From positions 1 to 30,308 of the forward strand of contig CANJXD010000007.1 in NCBI GenBank assembly GCA_947478535.1: 30,308 nt of DNA. Direction: 5' to 3'. A program made the position numbers and the translations under genes. Source of the stretch: Acetobacteraceae bacterium. Its GTDB lineage: Bacteria; Pseudomonadota; Alphaproteobacteria; Acetobacterales; Acetobacteraceae. Positions 1 through 7,339 of the stretch are shown in pieces; within the stretch, counting starts at the first letter, position 1, and each line of letters opens with the position of its first letter. The notes below the pieces were generated by a model. That model worked only from the letters and a program-made list of their open reading frames with translations. It ran no database searches and was not told the origin of the DNA.

Positions 1-720
1 ATCTGGACCTTCAAGTTCAACCCTTCCGACGCCACCATGGCGGTGGCGATGGTGGATTGGCTGGCGCGGCAGGGGATTTCGGACGGCATCGCCTTTCTGG
101 GTGAGGACACGGATTTCGGCCGCTCCGGCCAGCAGGGCTTCGCCGATGCGCTGCGCCCGCGCAGCCAGCGGCTGGTGAGCCAGGACTTCTACCAGCAGGG
201 CACGGCCGATTTCTCCGCCGCGCTGACCCGGCTGCGGATCAGCCGCCCGAAGGTGCTGGCGCTGTATTCCCTGGCGAATGACCAGCGCAACATCATCAGC
301 CAGCTGATGGCGATGAACCTGCGCATCCCGCTGACGGGACGGCTGATCACCGATGTGATCCCGGCCGAGATCCTGGCCTCCGGCGCGCTGGATGGCTCGA
401 CCTCCGTCCAGCCGTACTCCCCGGAGATCGACACGCCGGCGAACCGCGCCTTCGTCGCCGCCTTCAACGCCCGGCATGGGCGGGAGCCGAATTCGATCTC
501 CTATTCCGCCTATGACGCGATGCGGACGCTGATCGATGCCATCGGCCGTGCGCCGAGCCTCGACCGCGCCGCGGTCAGGGAGGCGATCAAGGCGACGAAC
601 ATGACCTCCCTGCTCGGCGGCAGCATCGTCTTCGACGCCAACAACCTGGCACACAACATGGCGGTGATCGTGCGGATCGAGAATGGCCGCGCCCGGGTGG
701 TGGGGCTGAGCCCGACCTGA
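1..720 (+). CDS. ABC transporter substrate-binding protein, Leu/Ile/Val (HAAT) type, 5'-truncated by window edge
   Basis: This is the C-terminal 239 residues of a periplasmic type-I binding protein. The frame is open from base 1, so the N-terminus, including any signal peptide, lies outside the window; the ATG at 37 is internal. Visible family features are the segment GISDGIAFLGEDTDFGRSG, typical of the second lobe of LivJ/LivK-like receptors, then QQGTADFSAALTRLR, a lobe-crossing part around NDQRNIISQL, and the late SYSAYDAMRTLIDAI helix. The protein would capture the ligand and deliver it to the LivHM permease encoded directly downstream (16 bp gap, then livH). HAAT receptors bind amino acids, amides, urea or aromatic acids, so the ligand is not determined. 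The intact stop at 718-720 and the context make it a real gene cut by the window rather than a pseudogene. Confidence 0.9.
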   Translation: MWTFKFNPSDATMAVAMVDWLARQGISDGIAFLGEDTDFGRSGQQGFADALRPRSQRLVSQDFYQQGTADFSAALTRLRISRPKVLALYSLANDQRNIISQLMAMNLRIPLTGRLITDVIPAEILASGALDGSTSVQPYSPEIDTPANRAFVAAFNARHGREPNSISYSAYDAMRTLIDAIGRAPSLDRAAVREAIKATNMTSLLGGSIVFDANNLAHNMAVIVRIENGRARVVGLSPT

Positions 721-736
721 CGGGGAGCGCCGCGCC

Positions 737-1612
737 ATGGATGCGGGCCTGCTGCTGCAATTGCTGGTGAACGGACTGGTGATCGGCGCGATCTACGCGC
801 TGGTCGCCTCCGGCCTGTCGCTTGTGTTCGGCGTGCTCGGGATCGTCAACTTCGCGCATGGCGAGTTCTACATGGCGGCCGCCATGCTCGCCTATTTCGT
901 CAGTGCGGATCTGTCGCTGCCCTATGGCGCGATGATCCTGGCCGTCGTGCTCTCGGCGTTCTGCATCGGCTTCGTGCTGTATGAGGCGCTGCTGCGGCAC
1001 CTCGCGGGGAAGGATTTCGAACGCAGCGTGCTGGCGACGATGGGCCTGGCGATGGTGTTGCAGAACGGCGCCATCTTCCTGTTCACCACCACGCCGCGTT
1101 CCGTCGCCAGCCCTTACGCCTATGTCGCCTACAGCTTCGGTGAGGTGTCCGTCCCCGTGCTGCGGCTGGCGGCGCTGGCGATGACGGCGGCGGCCCTCGG
1201 CCTGGTGTGGTTCGTGTTGCAGCGAACGCAGTTGGGGCGGGCGATGCGCGGCGTGTCGCAGAACCCGGAAGCGGCGGCGATGGTGGGGATCGATGCGCGG
1301 GCCATCGCGCGGCTGGCGGTGGCGATCGGCATCGCGCTCGCGGGGCTTGCCGGTGCGGCGCTGGCGCCGGTCTATGCCGTGCATCCCGCCATGGGCGTCG
1401 CCTTCGTGTTCAAGGCCTTCGCCATCGTCATCATCGGCGGCCTTGGCAATTTCGGCGGCTCGATCCTGGCGGCGCTGATGGTCGGGGTGGTGGAAAGCGT
1501 GGCGGGGACGCTGCATTCGATGGTGGTGGCGGATGGCATCAGCTTCGCCTTCATGATCCTCGTGCTGCTGCTGAAGCCGGAAGGGCTATTCGGGCGCGGG
1601 GTGCGGCTTTGA
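737..1612 (+). CDS. livH: Branched-chain amino-acid-type ABC permease LivH
   Basis: Inner-membrane permease subunit of a HAAT-family ABC importer, 291 aa, the usual length for LivH (about 290-300). It opens with a hydrophobic segment including LVNGLVIGAIYALVASGLSL, followed by the characteristic GVLGIVNFAHGEFYMAAA motif near residues 30-50. Further hydrophobic segments follow, and there is a cytoplasmic loop around residues 155-185 (TQLGRAMRGVSQNPEAAAMVGI) that contacts the ATPases. The ATG at 737 is preceded by GGGGAG (722-727) at suitable distance. The gene lies 16 bp after the receptor gene and 14 bp before livM, so the five liv genes form one operon. The substrate is inferred only from the family. 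Confidence 0.95.
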   Translation: MDAGLLLQLLVNGLVIGAIYALVASGLSLVFGVLGIVNFAHGEFYMAAAMLAYFVSADLSLPYGAMILAVVLSAFCIGFVLYEALLRHLAGKDFERSVLATMGLAMVLQNGAIFLFTTTPRSVASPYAYVAYSFGEVSVPVLRLAALAMTAAALGLVWFVLQRTQLGRAMRGVSQNPEAAAMVGIDARAIARLAVAIGIALAGLAGAALAPVYAVHPAMGVAFVFKAFAIVIIGGLGNFGGSILAALMVGVVESVAGTLHSMVVADGISFAFMILVLLLKPEGLFGRGVRL

Positions 1613-1626
1613 GGGCCCAGACTTTG

Positions 1627-2589
1627 ATGAAAACGCTGGCGCTGCTGGCAGGGCTGCTGGGCATCATCCTGCTCGGCCTGTTCGGCACCACGCACGCGCT
1701 GACGCTCGGCATCACCGCGGCGCTCTTCGCGACCATCGCGACGGCCTTCAACCTCGTCTATGGCTATACGGGGCTGCTGTGTTTCGCACAGGTCGCCTTC
1801 CTCGGCATCGGCGCCTATGGCGCCGGCATCCTGACGAGCCAGCATGGCTGGTCCTTCTGGCTCGCGGCCCCCGTGGGCGGGCTGTTCGCCACGGGATTCG
1901 GGCTGATGGTGGGCTATGCCTCGCTGCGCCTGTCCCGGCATTCCTTCGGGATCGCGACGCTCACCGCCTCTCTCCTCTGCGTCATCGTGGCGCGGGACTG
2001 GGTGGAGTTGACGCGGGGTTCGATGGGCATCCCCGGCCTGCCGCCGCCCTGGTTTGCGCTGGCGGGGGTGGAGATGGCGCTGGACCGCCCTTCCCGCCTC
2101 TACTGGCTCGCCGCCGGCTTCGCCGTGCTGGCCATCGGCGCGATACGCCTGCTGGTCACCAGCCGGATCGGGCGCGGCTTCCTCGCCATCAAGTGGAACG
2201 AGCCGCTGGCGCGATCCCAGGGCATTCCGGCGCTGCCGCTGAAGCTGCTCTCGCTGGGCGTGTCCGCCTTCATCACCGGCATGGCCGGCGCCGTGCTGGT
2301 GACCTACCTGACCATCGTCGATCCCTCGATCTTCGACTTCTACTATACCGAGACGATGCTGATCATGGTGGTGGTCGGCGGGCTCGGGCATTTCTGGGCG
2401 GTGATTGTCTCCGCGCTCGTGTTCAGCGTGCTGCCGGACCTGCTGAGCTTTTCCGCCGATCTGCGGATGGTGCTGTATGGCGCGCTGCTGGTCGCGGCGA
2501 TGCTGGTGTTTCCGCGCGGCATCGCCGGGGTGTTCCGCAACCGCAGCGTCGCCGCCTGGCGCCGCCGGCTGACGCAAGCCGCGCGATGA
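1627..2589 (+). CDS. livM: Branched-chain amino-acid-type ABC permease LivM
   Basis: Second membrane subunit of the HAAT importer, 320 aa, matching short LivM proteins. It begins MKTLALLAGLLG, a hydrophobic N-terminal helix. The conserved core NLVYGYTGLLCFAQVAFLGIG falls near residues 42-62. The cytoplasmic coupling loop IGRGFLAIKWNEPLARSQGI lies near 180-200, and VVVGGLGHFWAVIVSALVF is near the C-terminus. The ATG at 1627 is the best start because the hydrophobic N-terminus starts there; a TTG one codon upstream is possible, and the open frame further upstream is a shadow of livH. The TGA stop overlaps the livG ATG (ATGA at 2586-2589), showing translational coupling. Confidence 0.95.
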   Translation: MKTLALLAGLLGIILLGLFGTTHALTLGITAALFATIATAFNLVYGYTGLLCFAQVAFLGIGAYGAGILTSQHGWSFWLAAPVGGLFATGFGLMVGYASLRLSRHSFGIATLTASLLCVIVARDWVELTRGSMGIPGLPPPWFALAGVEMALDRPSRLYWLAAGFAVLAIGAIRLLVTSRIGRGFLAIKWNEPLARSQGIPALPLKLLSLGVSAFITGMAGAVLVTYLTIVDPSIFDFYYTETMLIMVVVGGLGHFWAVIVSALVFSVLPDLLSFSADLRMVLYGALLVAAMLVFPRGIAGVFRNRSVAAWRRRLTQAAR

Positions 2590-3365
2590 CCGACCAGTTG
2601 CTGGAGGTGTCGCGCCTCACCAAGCGCTACCAGGGCACGGTGGCGGTGGATGACCTGTCCTTCTCCGTGCGGCGCGGCACCATCACGGGGCTGATCGGGC
2701 CGAACGGGTCCGGCAAATCCACCACCATCGACTGCATCAGCGGCTTCACCACCACCGAAGCCGGGACCTGGTCGCTGGATGGCGTGGCGCTGCGCGGGCA
2801 GTCTCCGGAAGCGCATGCGCGCGCGGGCTGCATGCGCAGCTTCCAGATGGTCCGCACCTATGACGACCTGACGGTGCTGGAGAATCTGCTGGCCGCGGTG
2901 CAGTCCCAGCAGGGCATCGGCTGGTGGGCGAGCCTGCTGCGCACCCCGGCGCTGCGGCGGGCGGAGGATGCGGCGCGGCAGGGCGCTCTGGCGGCGCTGG
3001 CGGCGGTGAACCTCTCGCCCTATGCCGATGCGCCGGCGCAGGTGCTCTCCTATGGCCAGCGGAAGTTGCTCTCCATCGCGGCGATGCTGCTGGCGCGGCC
3101 GAAGCTCGCGGTGCTGGACGAGCCGGTCTCCGGCATCAATCCGACGATGATCCTGTCCGTCGTCGCCGCCATCCGGCAGTTGCGGGACGGCGGCACGACC
3201 ATCCTGCTGGTCGAGCACAACATGGATGTCATCATGTCCGTCTGCGACCACGTCATCGTGCTCGTCGGCGGGCAACTGCTGCTGGAAGGACCACCTGCGC
3301 TGATCCGCCATGACCCGCGCGTGCTGGACGCCTATCTCGGCGGTGGCATCGAGGACCTGGTATGA
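2586..3365 (+). CDS. livG: Branched-chain amino-acid-type ABC ATPase LivG
   Basis: Cytoplasmic ATPase of the liv importer, 259 aa. Walker A GPNGSGKST is at residues 38-46, the Q-loop is in RSFQMVRTYDDLTVLEN near 84-100, the signature LSYGQ at 154-158, Walker B LAVLDEP at 174-180, and the H-loop histidine at about 211 (LLVEHNMDVIMSVCD). The variant signature LSYGQRK and the C-terminal LGGGIEDL tail are usual for LivG rather than LivF. The ATG overlaps the livM stop as ATGA, and its own TGA overlaps the livF ATG the same way (3362-3365). It pairs with LivF to power the LivHM permease. Confidence 0.95.
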   Translation: MTDQLLEVSRLTKRYQGTVAVDDLSFSVRRGTITGLIGPNGSGKSTTIDCISGFTTTEAGTWSLDGVALRGQSPEAHARAGCMRSFQMVRTYDDLTVLENLLAAVQSQQGIGWWASLLRTPALRRAEDAARQGALAALAAVNLSPYADAPAQVLSYGQRKLLSIAAMLLARPKLAVLDEPVSGINPTMILSVVAAIRQLRDGGTTILLVEHNMDVIMSVCDHVIVLVGGQLLLEGPPALIRHDPRVLDAYLGGGIEDLV

Positions 3366-4093
3366 ACGGGCCGGTGCTCGCCATCCGCGATCTCTCCGCC
3401 GGGTATGGGGAGGAGCCGATCGTGCAGGGGGTGAACCTCGATATCGCGCCGGGGTCCATCACCACGCTGATCGGCGCGAATGGCGCGGGAAAATCCACTT
3501 TGCTGAAGGCGCTCTATGGCCTCAACCGGCGCTTCTCGGGCAGCGTGATGCTGGATGGTGTCGCCATCGATGCGCTGGTGCCGGCCGCCAGGCTGCGAGC
3601 GGGGTTGGGCTTCGTGCCGCAGGGGCGGTGCAATTTCCCGCAGATGACGGTGGAGGAAAATCTCCGCCTGGGCACCTGGACCCTGCCGCCGGCCAAGGGT
3701 CGCGACGCGATGGCGCGGATGCGGGCGCTGTTCCCCGTGCTGGGCGAAAAGGCGCGCGTCGCCGCGGGCAATCTCAGCGGCGGCGAACAGCAGGTGCTGG
3801 AGATGGCGATGGTGCTGATGACAGCGCCGCGCGTGCTGCTGCTGGATGAGCCTTCCATCGGCCTGTCGCCGAAGAACCTCGGCATCGTGCTGCGCACCAT
3901 CCGGCAGGTATGCCGGGAAGGCACGACCATCGTGATGGTGGAGCAGAATGTGAAGGGCGCGCTGGCGATCAGCGATACGGCGGTGGTGATGGAACTCGGC
4001 CGCATCGTGGTGCAGGGGCCGGCCGCGACCATCGCGGCCGACCCGGCCATTGCCCAGGCCTATCTCGGGGCTCTGCCCAGCCCCCGGGCCTAA
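3362..4093 (+). CDS. livF: Branched-chain amino-acid-type ABC ATPase LivF
   Basis: Second ATPase of the liv importer, 243 aa. Walker A GANGAGKST is at residues 38-46, PQGRCNFPQMTVEENL with the Q-loop at about 86-101, signature LSGGEQQ at 138-144, and Walker B VLLLDEP at 158-164. The H-loop position reads MVEQN, with Gln in place of His as in typical LivF proteins. It is translationally coupled to livG through ATGA and is the last gene of the operon. Its TAA stop (4091-4093) overlaps the stop codon of the converging receptor gene on the other strand, so no terminator fits between the two genes. Confidence 0.95.
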   Translation: MNGPVLAIRDLSAGYGEEPIVQGVNLDIAPGSITTLIGANGAGKSTLLKALYGLNRRFSGSVMLDGVAIDALVPAARLRAGLGFVPQGRCNFPQMTVEENLRLGTWTLPPAKGRDAMARMRALFPVLGEKARVAAGNLSGGEQQVLEMAMVLMTAPRVLLLDEPSIGLSPKNLGIVLRTIRQVCREGTTIVMVEQNVKGALAISDTAVVMELGRIVVQGPAATIAADPAIAQAYLGALPSPRA

Positions 4094-5070
4094 TCAATCG
4101 TGACGCGGGCGCGCGTCACGATATCGCGCCACCGCGTCTGTTCGGCCCGCATGAAGCCCGCAAAGGCGGCGCGCGGCATTGGCATCGGCACGGCACCGAT
4201 GGCGACGAGCGCCTGGCGGAAATCGGCATCGTCCAGCATCGCCGCCAGCGCATCGGACAGCGCCGCCAGGATGGGCTCCGGCGTGCCGCTGCGCGCGGTC
4301 AGCCCGAACCAGGTGGTGACGCTGAAATCGGGCAGGCCGCTTTCCACCATCGTCGGCAATTCCGGTGCCAGCGGCCACCGCGCCGGGGAGGTGACGGCCA
4401 GCGCCCGCAGATTGCCGGCGCGCACGGCGCCGATGGAGGAGGGAAAATTGTCGAAGGAGAATTGCACCGTGCCGGACATCAGGTCCGTCACCATCGGCCC
4501 CGATCCGCGATAGGGCACGTGTACGACATCGAGCCCCGTCAGCAGCTTGAACAATTCCCCCGCGAGATGCACGGACCCGCCGCTGCCGGCGGAGGCGAAG
4601 TTCAGCTTGCCCGGATTGGCGCGGGCGTAGGCGATGAGCTCCGCGACGGAATTGATCGGCAGCGCCGGATTGACGACAAGGATATTGGCGCTGGTGCCGA
4701 TGGGGCCGACCGCGACGCTGTCGCGATCCGCGTCGAAGGGCGAATCCTTCACCAGCACGGCGTTGATCGCATGGGTCGCGACATTCGCCAGCAACAGCAC
4801 ATGGCCATCCGCCGGCTGTTGCGTCACCCATTCCGCGGCGCGGGCGCCGGAGGCACCGGGGCGGTTGTCCACCACGAAGTTCTGCCCGAAGCGCCGGCCA
4901 AGGCGGTCCGCCACCAGGCGGGCGACGATGTCATTGCCGCCACCCGGCGGCGCGCCGACGACAAGCCGCACCGGACGCACGGGAAAGGCGGCACCCTGGG
5001 CGCGGGCAAGGCCGGGCAGGGCCAGCGCAGCGCCGGCGGTGGCGAGAAGTCCGCGTCGTGTCGTCGTCAT
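4090..5070 (-). CDS. Tripartite tricarboxylate transporter (Bug/TctC) family substrate-binding protein
   Basis: Periplasmic receptor of 326 aa, the standard length for Bug proteins. Residues 1-25 look like an export signal (MTTTRRGLLATAGAALALPG, then LARAQ) with twin arginines at 5-6, but without a full TAT consensus. The mature start FPVRPVRLVVGAPPGGGNDI followed by ARLVADRLGRRFGQNFVVDNR and PGASG is the family hallmark. Later Bug elements include GSVHLAGELFKLLTG, VPYRGSGP and LPTMVESGLPDF. The start at 5070 is preferred over the in-frame ATG at 5079 because the AAAGGA ribosome site lies immediately in front of the latter and about nine bases in front of the former. TctA/TctB membrane subunits are absent here, as for most Bug receptors. 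It sits 19 bp downstream of the RraA-like gene, probably as one operon. Bug ligands are usually organic acids; the ligand here is unknown. Confidence 0.9.
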   Translation of the reverse strand: MTTTRRGLLATAGAALALPGLARAQGAAFPVRPVRLVVGAPPGGGNDIVARLVADRLGRRFGQNFVVDNRPGASGARAAEWVTQQPADGHVLLLANVATHAINAVLVKDSPFDADRDSVAVGPIGTSANILVVNPALPINSVAELIAYARANPGKLNFASAGSGGSVHLAGELFKLLTGLDVVHVPYRGSGPMVTDLMSGTVQFSFDNFPSSIGAVRAGNLRALAVTSPARWPLAPELPTMVESGLPDFSVTTWFGLTARSGTPEPILAALSDALAAMLDDADFRQALVAIGAVPMPMPRAAFAGFMRAEQTRWRDIVTRARVTID

Positions 5071-5089
5071 CGGTCGCATCCTTTGCGGA

Positions 5090-5785
5090 TCACGCCTGGA
5101 GGGAAGCGCGATAGGCTTCCATCGTCGCGGCATCGGGGGGGTAGGTGGTCTCCAGCGGATAGCCGGCGCGGATGCGGGCGACGAGGAAGGCTTCCAGCGC
5201 CTCCTGCTTCGCGGCCGTCTGCGCCACCTCCAGCGCGATGCCGGCGGGGATGCAGACGGCACCCGTGGCATCGCCAAGGATGACATCGCCGGGATAGACG
5301 GCGACGCCGGCGCAGCCGATGGGCTGTTCCCAATCCACCACGGCGATCTGCGTCGAGCCCGGCACCGGCGCGGAGCCGAGGCAGAAGACGGGCAGGCCCA
5401 CCTCGACGATGCCCGGCACATCGCCGGCGCCGCTATCGGTGATGAAGCCCGCGATGCCGCGCTGCTTCAGGGCGAGGGCGATGATGTCCCCGAGGGGGGA
5501 GACACCGGCGGCGCCGCGCGCATCCATCACGATGATGTCACCGGGCTGCGCCGCCGCCATCGCCTGACGATGCAGGTTCGGCGCACGGCCGGCATTGCCG
5601 GCATCGCGCAGATCCTCCCGCACCGGGATGGTGCGGATGGTGAAGGCGCGGCCGAGGATGCGGGCATTGCCGCCGTCGATCGGACGCAGGCCCGTGAAGA
5701 AGCGCGTGCGCAGACCGTGCTTCGTCAGCACGGCGATGACGGTGGGCACGGAGACGGCACGAAAGGCGTCGAGGACTTCATCCAT
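5090..5785 (-). CDS. RraA-like / 4-hydroxy-4-methyl-2-oxoglutarate aldolase family protein
   Basis: A 231-aa protein of the RraA / HMG-CHA aldolase superfamily (often mis-annotated as demethylmenaquinone methyltransferase). Family features are SVPTVIAVL near residue 12, GRAFTIRTIP near 45-54, AAAQPGDIIVMDARGA at 77-91, GVSPLGDIIALALKQRGIAGFI at 94-115, and GVAVYPGDVILGDATGAVCIP at 160-180. In characterised aldolases the central loop reads like DGAVRD, with an Arg binding the oxo-acid and an Asp binding the metal. Here it reads TDSGAGD at about residues 116-122, so the Arg position is Gly while the Asp is kept. Aldolase activity on the classic substrate is therefore doubtful. The ATG at 5785 is the only start codon near the conserved N-terminus. 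The gene diverges from the first LLM gene and precedes the Bug receptor gene. Confidence 0.82.
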   Translation of the reverse strand: MDEVLDAFRAVSVPTVIAVLTKHGLRTRFFTGLRPIDGGNARILGRAFTIRTIPVREDLRDAGNAGRAPNLHRQAMAAAQPGDIIVMDARGAAGVSPLGDIIALALKQRGIAGFITDSGAGDVPGIVEVGLPVFCLGSAPVPGSTQIAVVDWEQPIGCAGVAVYPGDVILGDATGAVCIPAGIALEVAQTAAKQEALEAFLVARIRAGYPLETTYPPDAATMEAYRASLQA

Positions 5786-5855
5786 GATGCGCGTGGCCCT
5801 GTGACGAAAGCGGTGGAGCCAAGCTTCCCGCAGTCTCCGCCTCGCGTCCACAGCC

Positions 5856-5884
5856 TTGACAGCATGGTGGCATCGGCCGGTGAT
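5856..5884 (+). promoter_or_regulatory. Candidate sigma-70-type promoter for the first LLM oxidoreductase gene
   Basis: A perfect TTGACA (5856-5861) is followed after 17 bases by GGTGAT (5879-5884), a weak -10 with three consensus positions. Transcription would begin near 5891, leaving a leader of about 24 bases that holds the GGAGG ribosome site. The spacing and position are good, but the -10 is poor and nothing else supports it. Confidence 0.35.
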
Positions 5885-5914
5885 GCCACGGGTGTGGCGG
5901 AGGTGGCAGGCACG

Positions 5915-7246
5915 ATGGCCAAGCGGCAGATGAAACTGGGCGCCTTCCTGCACGGCTTCGGGCACCATCAGGCGGGCTGGCGGCATCCTTCCACCGCGAT
6001 CGACCAGGAATTCAGCTTCGCGCACTACGCGCGGATGGCGCAGACGGCGGAGCGCGGCTGCTTCGACCTGGTGTTCCTGGCGGACAGCACGGGCATCCGC
6101 GATTTCGAGCTGGAGGCGCTGAGCCGCACGGCGCGCGCGGCGGTGTTCGAGCCGATCACGCTGCTGGCGGCACTCAGCGTGGTGACGACGCATATCGGCC
6201 TGATCGCCACGGCCTCCACCACCTATTCCGAGCCCTATACCATCGCGCGGAAATACGCCTCGCTCGACATGCTGAGCGGCGGGCGCAGCGGGTGGAACCT
6301 CGTCACCTCCGCCACGGATTCGGAGGCGAAGAATTTTCACCTGGACCGGCAGGTGCCGCATGGCGATCGCTACGCGCGGGCGGGGGAATTCGCCGATGTC
6401 GTGATGGGGCTTTGGGATAGCTGGGCGCCGGACGCCTTCCCGCGTGACAAGGACAGCGGCCGCTTCTTCGATCCGGAGAAGCTGCGCTTCCTGAACCATC
6501 GGGGCGAGCATTTCGGCGTGCGCGGCCCGCTGAACGCGCCGCGTTCGCCGCAGGGCCGGCCGATCATCGTGCAGGCGGGATCGTCCGAGGACGGCAAGAA
6601 CCTCGCGGCGCGGACCGCGGATGTGGTGTTCACGGCGCAGCCGACGCTGGCGGCGGGCAAGGCTTTCTACGCCGACCTCAAGGGCCGCATGGCGCAATAC
6701 GGGCGGGACCCGGACGCGCTGAAGATCATGCCCGGCCTGCTGCCGATCGTCGGCGCGACGGAAGCGGAAGCGCAGGCGAAGTTTCAGGAATTGCAGGAGT
6801 TGATCCATCCCTCCATCGGCCTCGCGCAACTCTCGGAACTGCTCGGGCGGTTCGACCTTTCGCCCTATGATGTGGATGGCCCCCTGCCGGAGATTCCGGC
6901 GACGGATGGCGGGGTTTCCCGGCGCCAGGTGCTGATCGACATGGCGCGGCGCGACAACCTCACGATCCGGCAGTTGTGGCAGCGCGTCGCGGCGGCGCGG
7001 GGCTTCCTGCCAGCGATCGGCACGGCCACGCAGATTGCCGATACGCTGGAACAATGGATCGAGGAAGGGGGCGCGGACGGGTTCAACCTGATGGCCCCCG
7101 TCGCGGCGCGGGACCTGGAGGAATTCGTCGAACACGTCGTGCCCGAATTGCAGCGGCGCGGCCTGGTGCGGACCGGCTACTCCGCGACGACGTTGCGCGG
7201 GCATCTCGGGCTGGCTGAGCCGGCCAGCGCGCATGCGGTGAAATAG
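5915..7246 (+). CDS. LLM-class flavin-dependent oxidoreductase 1 (NtaA/SnaA/DszA-like monooxygenase)
   Basis: A 443-aa bacterial-luciferase-fold protein of the NtaA/SnaA/DszA group. Known members use reduced FMN from a separate reductase to oxidise C-N or C-S compounds such as nitrilotriacetate or dibenzothiophene sulfone. Marks seen: the N-terminal strand MKLGAFLHGFGHHQAGWRHP, GCFDLVFLADS at about 48-58, and the long flavin-site block from IGLIATASTTYSEPYTIARK through YASLDMLSGGRSGWNLVTS near 94-132. Then come GDRYARAGEF, RGPLNAPRSPQGRPIIVQAG, and the C-terminal VPELQRRGLVRTGYSATTLRGHLG. The ATG at 5915 follows GGAGG at 5899-5903 and starts just before the conserved first strand; an earlier ATG at 5864 falls inside the candidate promoter. 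No flavin reductase gene is nearby. The substrate is unknown. Confidence 0.9.
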   Translation: MAKRQMKLGAFLHGFGHHQAGWRHPSTAIDQEFSFAHYARMAQTAERGCFDLVFLADSTGIRDFELEALSRTARAAVFEPITLLAALSVVTTHIGLIATASTTYSEPYTIARKYASLDMLSGGRSGWNLVTSATDSEAKNFHLDRQVPHGDRYARAGEFADVVMGLWDSWAPDAFPRDKDSGRFFDPEKLRFLNHRGEHFGVRGPLNAPRSPQGRPIIVQAGSSEDGKNLAARTADVVFTAQPTLAAGKAFYADLKGRMAQYGRDPDALKIMPGLLPIVGATEAEAQAKFQELQELIHPSIGLAQLSELLGRFDLSPYDVDGPLPEIPATDGGVSRRQVLIDMARRDNLTIRQLWQRVAAARGFLPAIGTATQIADTLEQWIEEGGADGFNLMAPVAARDLEEFVEHVVPELQRRGLVRTGYSATTLRGHLGLAEPASAHAVK

Positions 7247-7252
7247 CCGGCT

Positions 7253-7296
7253 TGCCGAAACGGCATCCCCCTTCGCGACATTCGGCACTTGCCGAA
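7253..7296. promoter_or_regulatory. Two inverted repeats forming a candidate operator between LLM 1 and LLM 2
   Basis: In the 93-bp gap between the two LLM genes there are two related dyads. The right one is a perfect palindrome, TTCGGCA-CT-TGCCGAA (7281-7296). The left one is TGCCG-AAA-CGGCA (7253-7265). The 13-mer CTTGCCGAAACGG occurs twice, at 7251-7263 and 7288-7300, with a 37-bp period. Repeated dyads just upstream of a start are typical of repressor or activator binding sites. No regulator gene is present in this part of the window. The role is inference. Confidence 0.45.
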
Positions 7297-7339
7297 ACGG
7301 GGGTGGAGGATGCTGCATGGGGGTTCACGGAGATCGCGC

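Noticed and set aside
4634..5914. Upstream in-frame extension of LLM 1 by over 400 residues
   Set aside because: It is antisense to the Bug receptor and RraA-like genes. The ribosome site, candidate promoter and family N-terminus all support the start at 5915.
5090..7318. A 742-codon minus frame that would fuse extra sequence to the N-terminus of the RraA-like protein
   Set aside because: Only the last 231 residues show family motifs. The rest is antisense to LLM 1 and lacks coding character.
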